NCBI GenBank assembly: GCA_049647585.1
Contig: JBARXY010000040.1
Location: 1 to 15,662, forward strand
Length of the DNA stretch: 15,662 nt
Source of the DNA: JAGQSZ01 sp049647585
Lineage (GTDB): Bacteria > Actinomycetota > Acidimicrobiia > Acidimicrobiales > Microtrichaceae
Reading direction: 5' to 3'
The stretch's first letter is position 1; each line of letters opens with the position of its first letter. The notes under the pieces are model-generated. The model made no database searches. It was not told the DNA's origin and saw nothing but the letters and a program-made list of their open reading frames with translations. A program made the translations under genes and the position numbers. Below are positions 1 to 6,704 of this stretch, piece after piece.

Positions 1-1437
1 GTCTGGTCCGGTCCCTTCCGGCGCGCCCGCGGGCGCGGTTCCATCTGGCGCTCGCTCGGTGGGATGCGGATCGGCGGAGGGAAAGAGTCGATCGACGATT
101 GCAGAGATGGTGACCGCTGCGGCCAACACGAGGGCTACCTCGGCGCCGGCCCGATAGCGGGTGATACCAAATGTTGACGCCGCAACAAGAGTCACCAACA
201 GCGGTTGGGCCAGCAGCGGATAGATCTTGCGACCTCGACGGCGCAGCAGTACAAGGCCGGCAATCCCCAGCGGCATGAGGAGGTAATACGCCCAAAGAGC
301 TTCACGGACGGTCTGGAAACCGGTTCCCGGCGGTCCGCCCGAACGTCCTTCGACCCAGCCGTCCAGTCCCAGGCTCTGTCCGGGTCGGAACAGGTGCCAT
401 TCACGCCCAATGCGCGCTGCGATAACTTTCGGCAGCTCGCCGCGATGTTCGGCGATGTAATCCGATGCGATACGGCGGTACTCGGCGTCGCGGACCGACC
501 TGTCGGTACTGGTCGGTTCCTTGATCTGGGGGCTCAGCAGACAGTTGGTGTCGTAGAACCCCAGATTGCGACCGCTGAATGTCAGATCGCAGTTGCCGAC
601 AGCAAGGGTCTGGCCCGCTCCGGTACTGAGCCAGACGGGTGAGTCGAAACGACTCAGGTTGTAGATGACCCAGGGTGCGAACGCGACGATGGGGATCAAC
701 GCCGCGATGCCAAGGTGTGCGACGCGTTCCTTCCACGACAGCGCCTTCCGCGCCAGAACCAGCGGAAGGACGAGGATTCCGAACAGCGCCATTGCCTCTG
801 GCCGGGTCATTGCCCCGACCGTCAGAGCAGACGCGATCAGCACCAGGTCCCAGCGGTTGGGTCGGTCCAGGTAGCGGTAGCACCCGAGCAGCACTACGGC
901 GCTCGCCAGGATGAAGACCGTTTCGACCATCAACATGCCGTCGTTGATCCAGATGTTCGGATAGATGGCCGCGATCGCAGCAGCGATGAGGCCGACCCTG
1001 TCCGAAACGAGGCGGCGACCGACGAACGCGATCACCGCGAGTGAAGCCGTGCCGACGAAACACATGACGATCCGCTGGCCCTGAGGTGTTCCAATTCCGA
1101 TCAGATCCAGGAACGCGAGTATCAGGATGAACCCAGGCGGATGGTCGGCACCCGGTGCAACTATCCCGCTCTTGAAATAGTCGAAGGGATGTAGAAATCC
1201 CCTGCCGTCGGCGACGAGCTGGGCCTGGAAGTGGTACCAGAACGCGTCGCCGCCGGTCAGTTCGACCGAGGACTGGCGGATGAACACGAAGCCGAGACGC
1301 ACCGTGAGCCCCACCGCCAGAATTGCCGCGAGCCAGGTCAGGAATCGCTTGCGCGTAAGTGCCCTCGGCCCACGTGCCCTCGGCCCACGTGCCGTCGACC
1401 CAGGTGCTGTCGACCCAGGTGCTGTCGGCCCAGTCAT
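1..1437 (-). CDS. GT-C-type membrane glycosyltransferase (GT39/ArnT-like), 3' end cut by window edge
   Basis: The frame is open for 479 codons from ATG 1437 to the window edge, with no stop reached. After a basic, repetitive N-terminus (residues 3-27 are five 5-residue repeats, then TRKRF) comes a first membrane span at about 32-52. The following outer loop carries GGDAFWYHF (Asp64) and then DHPPG at 98-102. An acidic residue in the first loop and an H-P-P-G/L segment are typical of GT-C enzymes of the PMT/ArnT type, which take sugars from polyprenyl phosphate on the outer face. Further hydrophobic stretches follow throughout, and the C-terminus is Pro/Ala/Gly-rich and probably nearly complete. 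A TGA lies directly upstream in frame, so ATG 1437 is the earliest possible start. No Shine-Dalgarno is visible, and translation probably depends on coupling to the upstream GT2-methyltransferase gene, which ends 17 nt before. The family level is fairly secure; donor and acceptor are unknown. Confidence 0.85.
   Translation of the reverse strand, partial: MTGPTAPGSTAPGSTARGPRARGPRALTRKRFLTWLAAILAVGLTVRLGFVFIRQSSVELTGGDAFWYHFQAQLVADGRGFLHPFDYFKSGIVAPGADHPPGFILILAFLDLIGIGTPQGQRIVMCFVGTASLAVIAFVGRRLVSDRVGLIAAAIAAIYPNIWINDGMLMVETVFILASAVVLLGCYRYLDRPNRWDLVLIASALTVGAMTRPEAMALFGILVLPLVLARKALSWKERVAHLGIAALIPIVAFAPWVIYNLSRFDSPVWLSTGAGQTLAVGNCDLTFSGRNLGFYDTNCLLSPQIKEPTSTDRSVRDAEYRRIASDYIAEHRGELPKVIAARIGREWHLFRPGQSLGLDGWVEGRSGGPPGTGFQTVREALWAYYLLMPLGIAGLVLLRRRGRKIYPLLAQPLLVTLVAASTFGITRYRAGAEVALVLAAAVTISAIVDRLFPSADPHPTERAPDGTAPAGAPEGTGPD
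1357..1431 (-). repeat. 15-bp tandem repeat x5 inside the start of the GT-C gene
   Basis: On the minus strand, five head-to-tail 15-bp units run from 1431 to 1357. The units are GGGCCGACAGCACCT, GGGTCGACAGCACCT, GGGTCGACGGCACGT, GGGCCGAGGGCACGT and GGGCCGAGGGCACTT. They are in frame and encode GPTAP-GSTAP-GSTAR-GPRAR-GPRAL. The result is an unstructured N-terminal tail that gains positive charge towards the first membrane span, as expected for a cytoplasmic side. Confidence 0.95.
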
Positions 1438-1459
1438 TCAGCTGACCCAGTCATTCAGC
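1426..1459 (-). repeat. 17-bp direct duplication spanning the stop/start junction
   Basis: GCTGAATGACTGGGTCA (1459 to 1443) is followed immediately by GCTGAATGACTGGGCCG (1442 to 1426), with 15 of 17 positions identical. Copy 1 holds the stop codon of the GT2-methyltransferase gene plus an abutting ATG. Copy 2 holds the start codon used by the GT-C gene. Confidence 0.95.
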
Positions 1460-2906
1460 GAGGTGTCGGTCTCAGCTCATAGAGGAACTGGTAGGCGAAG
1501 AGCTGCGGACGGATCGTCACAAGTGCCCTGTCCACGCGTGCCACCAGTTTTCCGAGCCTGCCCGAAGTCGGAGCGGTGCCGGAGGAGCCTCCCCTGCCGG
1601 AGACCTCGAGCGGCAGCCCGGTTGCGTCACTCTGGACTACGAGAAAACCTGCGTCCTTGATTAGTCGCTCGAGGCTGCGCCGGGTGAAGAACCGGACGTG
1701 GTCCGAATCGAGGATCCCTCGCCGGTCATAGCTGAAAAGCCCGAGTGCGACCCGGATTCGGGGGTACCAGTGACCGAAGTTCGGCACGCTAAGAACCAGA
1801 GATCCGCCTTCGGCGAGTTGACCGCGGATCTCTTCGAGCAGCAGATCGGGCCTACGGACGTGTTCGATCACATCTGCAGCCAGAATCACGTCGAAGGGGC
1901 CGCCGAGATCAGCCGGGAGGCCGTCATCGAGGTTCGCTTGGACGAAGCGGTCGACGCGTTCGTCGACCTGGGGGTGATGGGTGATATCGACACCGGTCAC
2001 ATGGTGACCGAGTTCCCTGAGACCTTGGGCGACCACGCCGTCGGAACATCCCAGGTCGAGGACTCGCGCCGACCCCCGCTGGGCCAGCCGATTGGTCACA
2101 AAGCGATGGGACGAGTCCTCGGCCGACTTCTCCTCGTAGCTCGAACTTGCGAAGGCCAACTCGCCGGATCCGAAGCCCATCTTGTGTGCCCGGTAGCGGG
2201 TGACCTCCAGGGCGATGTCCTTTGCGTACTTCAGGCCATTGACGTGGGAAATCTCGTCGCCGTAGTAGGTCGGTATCGGAATCTCGGTGATGCGCTGACC
2301 CGATTCGATCAACTGCAGGATGATCTGTGTGTCGAAGTCGAAATCGTCGCTGTTGCCTTCCAGCGGAATCTGCCGGAGCGCAGCTACCGAGTAGGCCCGG
2401 TACCCGGAATGCCACTCGCTGAGTGACGCACCCGCCACGGCGTTCTCGAATGTGGTGAGGATCCGGTTTCCGACGTACTTGTAGAGCGGCATCCCGCCTC
2501 GCCGCGCAGCACCCGGATCCATCATTCGGGAACCGAAGACAGCATCGGCGCGACCCTCGAGGATCGGAGCGACCATGTCTGGAAGCATCTCAGGTGCGTA
2601 TTGGCCGTCGCCGTGCAACAACACGATGACATCGAGGTCGTGTTCGATCGCGGTCCGGTAGCCCCACTTCTGGTTTCCGCCGTAGCCCAGATTCTTCTCG
2701 TGGCGGGTCACTTCGATGGGAAGGTCGGCTGCCAGCTGCTGATATCCGACCGCTACCAGGTGGGTCTGATCCTGACTGTGATCATCGCCGACGATGACAG
2801 AGGTGATCGATGGCCTGAAGTCCTCGGGTATGCGGTCGAGCACCTCAGCGAGGGTGGTAGCAGCGTTGTAAGCGACGACAAGAACGCCGATTCGCTTTGA
2901 TGTCAC
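1455..2906 (-). CDS. Bifunctional GT2 glycosyltransferase / class I SAM methyltransferase fusion (483 aa)
   Basis: Residues 5-235 form a GT-A fold of the dolichyl/polyprenyl-phosphate-mannose-synthase type. Visible marks are VVAYNAA at 10-16, the nucleotide-binding GDDHS at 40-44, the catalytic HGDGQ at 98-102, and GSRMM followed by LYKYVGNRILT at 125-151. There is no membrane anchor after this domain. Residues about 265-440 are a class I methyltransferase: SAM motif I is VLDLGCSDG at 282-290, the acidic end of strand 2 is VD at 306-307, and motif II is ILAADVIEH at 341-349. The start is GTG 2906, preceded by GGAGG four nt upstream; the overlapping ATG at 2908 is followed at once by TGA. It is the first gene of a minus-strand operon with the GT-C gene. 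Inference: it makes a lipid-linked sugar and methylates it or a related glycan. Fused proteins of this kind are known from actinobacterial genomes, but I know of no defined substrate. Confidence 0.9.
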   Translation of the reverse strand: MTSKRIGVLVVAYNAATTLAEVLDRIPEDFRPSITSVIVGDDHSQDQTHLVAVGYQQLAADLPIEVTRHEKNLGYGGNQKWGYRTAIEHDLDVIVLLHGDGQYAPEMLPDMVAPILEGRADAVFGSRMMDPGAARRGGMPLYKYVGNRILTTFENAVAGASLSEWHSGYRAYSVAALRQIPLEGNSDDFDFDTQIILQLIESGQRITEIPIPTYYGDEISHVNGLKYAKDIALEVTRYRAHKMGFGSGELAFASSSYEEKSAEDSSHRFVTNRLAQRGSARVLDLGCSDGVVAQGLRELGHHVTGVDITHHPQVDERVDRFVQANLDDGLPADLGGPFDVILAADVIEHVRRPDLLLEEIRGQLAEGGSLVLSVPNFGHWYPRIRVALGLFSYDRRGILDSDHVRFFTRRSLERLIKDAGFLVVQSDATGLPLEVSGRGGSSGTAPTSGRLGKLVARVDRALVTIRPQLFAYQFLYELRPTPR

Positions 2907-2910
2907 ATGT

Positions 2911-2915
2911 CCTCC
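2911..2915 (-). promoter_or_regulatory. Ribosome binding site for the GT2-methyltransferase gene
   Basis: On the minus strand GGAGG is followed by ACAT and then GTG (2906). The spacing of 4 nt is short but workable. It supports the GTG start; the only nearby ATG (2908) is followed by a stop. Confidence 0.65.
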
Positions 2916-2930
2916 GTCGTCAACCGGGTG

Positions 2931-2936
2931 AGGCTA
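2931..2936 (-). promoter_or_regulatory. Candidate -10 element (TAGCCT) for the GT2-methyltransferase operon
   Basis: TAGCCT on the minus strand lies 24 nt before GTG 2906. This would leave a short leader containing the GGAGG site. No -35 element is recognisable. The same octamer, TAGCCTCA, occurs upstream of the GT2 gene at 15544. This is a pattern match only. Confidence 0.3.
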
Positions 2937-2944
2937 CCGCGACA

Positions 2945-2950
2945 TACGAT
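2945..2950 (+). promoter_or_regulatory. -10 element TACGAT of a probable leaderless promoter
   Basis: TACGAT is followed by 7 nt (GTGGCGC) and then ATG 2958. Transcription starting at or next to the A of the ATG gives a leaderless mRNA, which is common in actinobacteria. There is no Shine-Dalgarno before this ATG and no recognisable -35. This decides the start of the acyltransferase. Confidence 0.6.
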
Positions 2951-2957
2951 GTGGCGC

Positions 2958-4235
2958 ATGAACGCTCCGGGAGAACGACCGACCCAGGCGCGTGGCGGGG
3001 TCGGTGGAGCCGCAGATGGGTTCGCAGGTGGGATCGCTGGTGGGGGGTCCGGCGTTCAGGCCGATCTGTCGCCCGCTGCTCGGGTCATGTCTGGTTCGTC
3101 GCCGGTGCGCTTTCCTGCGCTCGACGGGTGTCGGGCACTGGCGGCGATCGGCGTGGTCATAACCCATCTTGGGTTGATCAGCGGCTTCATCAGCCGTCAC
3201 GAGTCCGTCGGCAGGTTCATGGCCCGCATGGACGTGGGTGTCTCGGTGTTCTTCGTTCTTTCGGGCTTTCTCCTGTACCGCCCGATAGTCGCCGCCCGCT
3301 TTGCGGGGAAAGAACCACGTGACGTCGGTTCATATGCGCGTCGCCGACTGCTGCGGATATTCCCCGCCTATTGGGTCGCACTGATCGTCGTCGCATTCGT
3401 GCTCAAGGCACCGGGGTTTTTCGAACCCCACAGCATCGTTGCGCACTTCTTCCTGTTGCACGTCTACGACTCGACCCAACTGGTCGGCGGACCGATACAG
3501 CAGTCGTGGAGCCTCGCAACCGAACTCGCCTTCTATGCGTTTGTTCCGGTGTGGGCGTGGTTCATGTCTCGAAAGGCCCGAACAATCGAGGCGCAACTGA
3601 AGCTCGAAGTTGTCTCGCTGGTCGGTCTGCTAGTCGCGTCAACACTGGCCAACGCGGTGCTGGTGGCAATCGGAGTGTCGGGTTCGACGTTCGCGATGCT
3701 CGGTACTTGGCTTCCGTTCCGGGTCGGTGATTTCGTGCCGGGCATGCTTCTCGCTGTGCTCAGCGCATGGGTGTCGCATAGGCAGATTCGATTGCCGGAA
3801 TGGCTGGTTGGACTTCCGGTGACGCTCGGGTGCTGGGCCGGGGCGGTTGTCGCGTTCTGGGTCGTTTCGACCCGATTGAACCTGCCGATGTTTCCGACCT
3901 TCACGCCGAAGCAGGCTTTCGCGGTGCGGATCATCTACGTGGTCGTGGCGGCTTTGGTAGTCCTTCCTGCTGTGGTCGGACGTCAGTCCGGTAGAGTTGT
4001 CCAGGCGCTGTTCGCCAACAGGCTGGCGATCTGGGTGGGGCTGGTGTCCTACGGGATCTACATCTGGCACGAAGCCTGGCTCGATATCTATCTGCGCTGG
4101 TTCGACGAGCAGGTGCTCGCCGCGAGCATCGTCGGAATGGGTCTGTTCGCAGTGGCTATGACGATGATCTGTGCCGCCGCTAGCTGGTACCTGATCGAGA
4201 GGCCTGTCATGGAGTGGGGCCTCAAGCGACGTTGA
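2958..4235 (+). CDS. Acyltransferase-3 family membrane acyltransferase (OafA-like)
   Basis: This is a 425-residue membrane protein from ATG 2958. The family signature RFPALDGCRALAAIGVVITH (51-70) ends in the expected catalytic His70. The family's basic motif follows (SYARRRLLRIFPAYW), then many hydrophobic segments, and near the end the typical SYGIYIWHEAW. Family members move acyl groups (acetyl, succinyl and others) onto extracytoplasmic sugars or lipids. The first 45 residues are Gly/Ala-rich and not part of the domain. The frame also allows ATG 2907, but that would overlap the divergent GTG start at 2904-2906 almost exactly, lacks a promoter, and would begin with SSVVNRVRLPRH. The well-placed -10 at 2945-2950 favours ATG 2958. 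It ends 9 nt from the convergent neighbour. Its place among arabinan and polyprenyl-sugar genes suggests it acylates a cell-wall glycan or glycolipid (inference). Confidence 0.88.
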   Translation: MNAPGERPTQARGGVGGAADGFAGGIAGGGSGVQADLSPAARVMSGSSPVRFPALDGCRALAAIGVVITHLGLISGFISRHESVGRFMARMDVGVSVFFVLSGFLLYRPIVAARFAGKEPRDVGSYARRRLLRIFPAYWVALIVVAFVLKAPGFFEPHSIVAHFFLLHVYDSTQLVGGPIQQSWSLATELAFYAFVPVWAWFMSRKARTIEAQLKLEVVSLVGLLVASTLANAVLVAIGVSGSTFAMLGTWLPFRVGDFVPGMLLAVLSAWVSHRQIRLPEWLVGLPVTLGCWAGAVVAFWVVSTRLNLPMFPTFTPKQAFAVRIIYVVVAALVVLPAVVGRQSGRVVQALFANRLAIWVGLVSYGIYIWHEAWLDIYLRWFDEQVLAASIVGMGLFAVAMTMICAAASWYLIERPVMEWGLKRR

Positions 4236-4244
4236 ACTGCCCGG

Positions 4245-6488
4245 CTAGTTGTCCTGAAGTTTCCGACAGAGGGGCGTCGGGAGCGGGCTGGCAGCGACGC
4301 GAACCGCTCCGCCGCTAGCCCCGCTGCCGGCCCCGCCTTCAGGCTCGCTCACTGCCAGGTCGCGAAGCGTCACGAAAGTCCGGAGCAACTCGTGCCGCGT
4401 GCCGTGGCGGATGACCGTGATGGTCTGATCAAGCTGGTCGTGTACCAAGTCGAGATCAAGATCGAAGCCGCCGCGGTCGTCGGAGCCCAGGTCGAACTCG
4501 ACTCCGCTGGCGACCAGAGACCCGGGCAGTTCGAGGCGAGCCCTGCCACCCGAGATGGGTAGCAGCGACAGCTCGATGAGCCCGTTCTGGCCCTGCGCGG
4601 TTGCTATGGAGATCGGTTTGGCGAGCGCCGAGTCCGACTTGATCCGGACGCGGGTGCTGCCACCCGAGTCACCGGACTCGACCAGGTACCAGACGTCACC
4701 GCTTGAGCGGTACAACGCGGCGCAGTCCCCGATGACAGCCACCGTCCCTTTGGGGGCGGGCTCCGGCAATGCATCCACCGATCCGACCCGGACATGCGGG
4801 ACGGACCCCGGAAGGGCCAGCTGCAGAGCGAGCCAACTCCCCCGCCCGACCGACGTGAACCCGGGCGCGATCTCGCGCTGGTACTGCAGGGCCACAGCGG
4901 TGTTCGCCCATGATCCCCACACAGAGGTGGCAATCAGGACGACCGCCAACACCAACGCCTTGTAGCCACGGGTCCCGGTCCGCAGGCGTTTTGTGCCGAA
5001 ACGGTGGGACAACCCGTGAAGACCGACGATCGTTGCTAAGGCAAGAAATGGGTAGAGGTCGGACACATACCTCTCGGCCATGTATCCGAACACGAGAATC
5101 GCGGCCGCTCCAGCAGCCGCACCCACAACCGGAATGCGGAGCACCGCAACGGTTCGGGTTGAGTCGGTTCGGTCAGCCGCGAGGTCGCCGTTCGCAGCGT
5201 CATCGAACAGGCGGTGCGGAGCCGCAAGTACGAAAAGGCCTGCCAGAGCCCCGAGGAACAGCAACGGTTCGCTGGCCGGAACACTCGAGGACCAGTCTCG
5301 CTCCGCGAATACGGCGGAGCCGACCACCGATGGCCGGTCGTCGGGAAATCCCAGATAGGGGAACGAGGCTCGAGTACTGAGCGCGTCGGGTCGCAGCAAT
5401 TGCAGCGCTACCGATGGAGCGAATTGCAGTCCGAACAGTGAACCGTCGTTGGCATCGAGAGCCTCACGGCGTGCCTGATCGTTCTCCACCAACATCTGGC
5501 GGTCCAGTGGGACGCCGAAGGCCGAACCGAACCGGACATGATTCACCGTCGCGTAGAACCCGAGTCCAGCCGACAGTCCGAGAGCAATTATCGCCAGGGT
5601 GGCCAGACCCCGTCGAGGTGAATGGACAGGTCGCCATCCGGCGATCGCGAACAGCCGTGAGGCCAGCCGGTTGAGGGACGAGCCGCCGTCGAGTTTCGCT
5701 GTCACAAGTCCCGCGACCAGAAGCACGCCGACGATTGCAAGTGCCGCGAAGGGCCCCAGCGCTATCGACGTGCGGGTGTTCAGGGCAAGTCCTGCCAGAA
5801 GGACGCTCGCACTCAGATTCATCCACTCGAGCCTCGATGCTCCGCTGGCATTCGGCGTTGCTTCCGCTTCGTCACGGGACCGGTGCACCGAAATCAACCA
5901 GCAGGTGAGGTGGACCAGGGATCCAAGGCTGAGCGCCACTCCCCAGAGTTGAGCCTCGTGGTAGACCCACGCCCGCGACGCCAGGAACAGGATCGACCCG
6001 GTTCCGATGCCGAAGGTCGCGACGGCGCTCAGCGCGAACTCCGCTCGGCCGACCGGCGCGTAGCTGCGCAGCAGGACTCGAATCCTCCACGAGGCCGTGA
6101 TGACGTAGCCCATCGTGACCCCGAACGCGACGAGCATCGACAGCCCTGTCAGCCTGCCGTCGAGGGAGCGGGTCAACCCCAGTAGCGGCATTCGAAGAAT
6201 CGTCGGAGTCAGACCTTGGTAGATGAAGGTCTTGTCGCCGATGCGAAACCCTTCGAAACCGGGCACCGACGGGTCGACGTCGAGGTGGCCGTCAAAGAGT
6301 GCCCGTGCCTGGCCGTCGTAGAAATTCCCGAGGAGGTCTGTGCTCAGCAATCCGTCCCGTCCGCCCTGCAGAACAATTGCGAAAAGGGCCAAGGCGGCCG
6401 CTGCGCCAATGAGTGACGCCAACAGGAAGCGCTTCCTCACCCCGACGCGCTCTGGATTCCGCACGCGGTCGGTGAGCATGCCGGTCAT
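4245..6488 (-). CDS. Large polytopic membrane protein, GT-C-like, with soluble C-terminal domain (747 aa)
   Basis: The first span is at about 21-41. The outer loop that follows has STDLLGNFYDGQARALFDGH (49-68; Asp51, Asp58), then FEGFRIGDKTFIYQGLTPTI and LRMPLLGL. This is a loop type seen in uncharacterised actinobacterial GT-C-like proteins. Many hydrophobic segments continue to about residue 540. The last ~190 residues lack spans and look like a beta-rich outer domain (for example PKGTVAVIGDCAALYRSSGD and DLGSDDRGGFDLDLDLVHD). The tail is Gly/Ala-rich. The ATG at 6488 is chosen because a -10 hexamer sits exactly 7 nt before it; M4 (6479) is the alternative. Inference: a polyprenyl-phosphate-sugar-dependent transferase acting on the outer face, with its C-terminal domain holding an acceptor glycan. 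It faces aftD divergently. No specific function can be assigned. Confidence 0.8.
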   Translation of the reverse strand: MTGMLTDRVRNPERVGVRKRFLLASLIGAAAALALFAIVLQGGRDGLLSTDLLGNFYDGQARALFDGHLDVDPSVPGFEGFRIGDKTFIYQGLTPTILRMPLLGLTRSLDGRLTGLSMLVAFGVTMGYVITASWRIRVLLRSYAPVGRAEFALSAVATFGIGTGSILFLASRAWVYHEAQLWGVALSLGSLVHLTCWLISVHRSRDEAEATPNASGASRLEWMNLSASVLLAGLALNTRTSIALGPFAALAIVGVLLVAGLVTAKLDGGSSLNRLASRLFAIAGWRPVHSPRRGLATLAIIALGLSAGLGFYATVNHVRFGSAFGVPLDRQMLVENDQARREALDANDGSLFGLQFAPSVALQLLRPDALSTRASFPYLGFPDDRPSVVGSAVFAERDWSSSVPASEPLLFLGALAGLFVLAAPHRLFDDAANGDLAADRTDSTRTVAVLRIPVVGAAAGAAAILVFGYMAERYVSDLYPFLALATIVGLHGLSHRFGTKRLRTGTRGYKALVLAVVLIATSVWGSWANTAVALQYQREIAPGFTSVGRGSWLALQLALPGSVPHVRVGSVDALPEPAPKGTVAVIGDCAALYRSSGDVWYLVESGDSGGSTRVRIKSDSALAKPISIATAQGQNGLIELSLLPISGGRARLELPGSLVASGVEFDLGSDDRGGFDLDLDLVHDQLDQTITVIRHGTRHELLRTFVTLRDLAVSEPEGGAGSGASGGAVRVAASPLPTPLCRKLQDN

Positions 6489-6495
6489 TGGCGGA

Positions 6496-6501
6496 ACAGT
6501 A
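6496..6501 (-). promoter_or_regulatory. -10 element TACTGT of a probable leaderless promoter
   Basis: On the minus strand TACTGT is followed by 7 nt (TCCGCCA) and then ATG 6488. The geometry is identical to that of the acyltransferase gene (TACGAT, 7 nt, ATG). No Shine-Dalgarno is present, so a leaderless transcript is likely. Confidence 0.6.
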
Positions 6502-6704
6502 GCCGGGCGATGGTCACAGGCAGTGAAGCCGATCAGCAGAGCAGACCGTCATTACCGACCATCACGTTGGACCAGCATCGAGGCTCGCCATCGCGCTCCC
6601 CGGGAGCAACTAGGTTCGCGGGCTATCCGCCGTGTTGGATTGAGCAGATCGTCTGCGTCCGATCTCACTGCGTCCGATTCGGAGCACGCTCCGGACGCCT
6701 GCCA
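6502..6704. other. Divergent intergenic region upstream of aftD
   Basis: About 200 bp with no convincing gene. The aftD frame is open through it, but the translation is Arg/Ser/Cys-rich and unlike a protein. It holds a 13-bp dyad, GCTCCC-C-GGGAGC (6595-6607), a possible -10 TAGGTT (6611-6616), and an 11-bp direct repeat CTGCGTCCGAT at 6653 and 6668. No -35/-10 pair for aftD can be named with confidence. Confidence 0.5.

Noticed and set aside
22..37. 16-bp perfect palindrome CGCGCCCGCGGGCGCG
   Set aside because: It lies inside the Pro/Ala/Gly-rich coding end of the GT-C gene (APAGAP), where such GC palindromes arise from codon choice. Nothing else suggests a site.
401..1063. 220-codon minus-strand frame inside the GT-C gene
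   Set aside because: It is an out-of-frame reading: Arg/Pro-rich and soluble, while the true frame gives coherent membrane spans and the HPPG motif.
1698..2426. 242-codon plus-strand open frame opposite the GT2-methyltransferase gene
   Set aside because: It is antisense to clear GT2 and methyltransferase motifs, with no domain or ribosome site of its own.
2907..2957. Longer acyltransferase start at ATG 2907
   Set aside because: It abuts the divergent gene's GTG codon, leaves no room for a promoter, and adds a basic stretch not expected in the family. The -10 spacing supports ATG 2958.
4236..4244. Terminator between the acyltransferase and the 747-residue gene
   Set aside because: The convergent stops are only 9 bp apart and I see no hairpin there.
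6510..6704. 65-codon N-terminal extension of aftD from ATG 6510
   Set aside because: The translation is Arg/Ser/Cys-rich with no resemblance to a signal or membrane segment. ATG 6705 gives a normal charged tail before the first span, and the extension would nearly abut the divergent promoter at 6496-6501.
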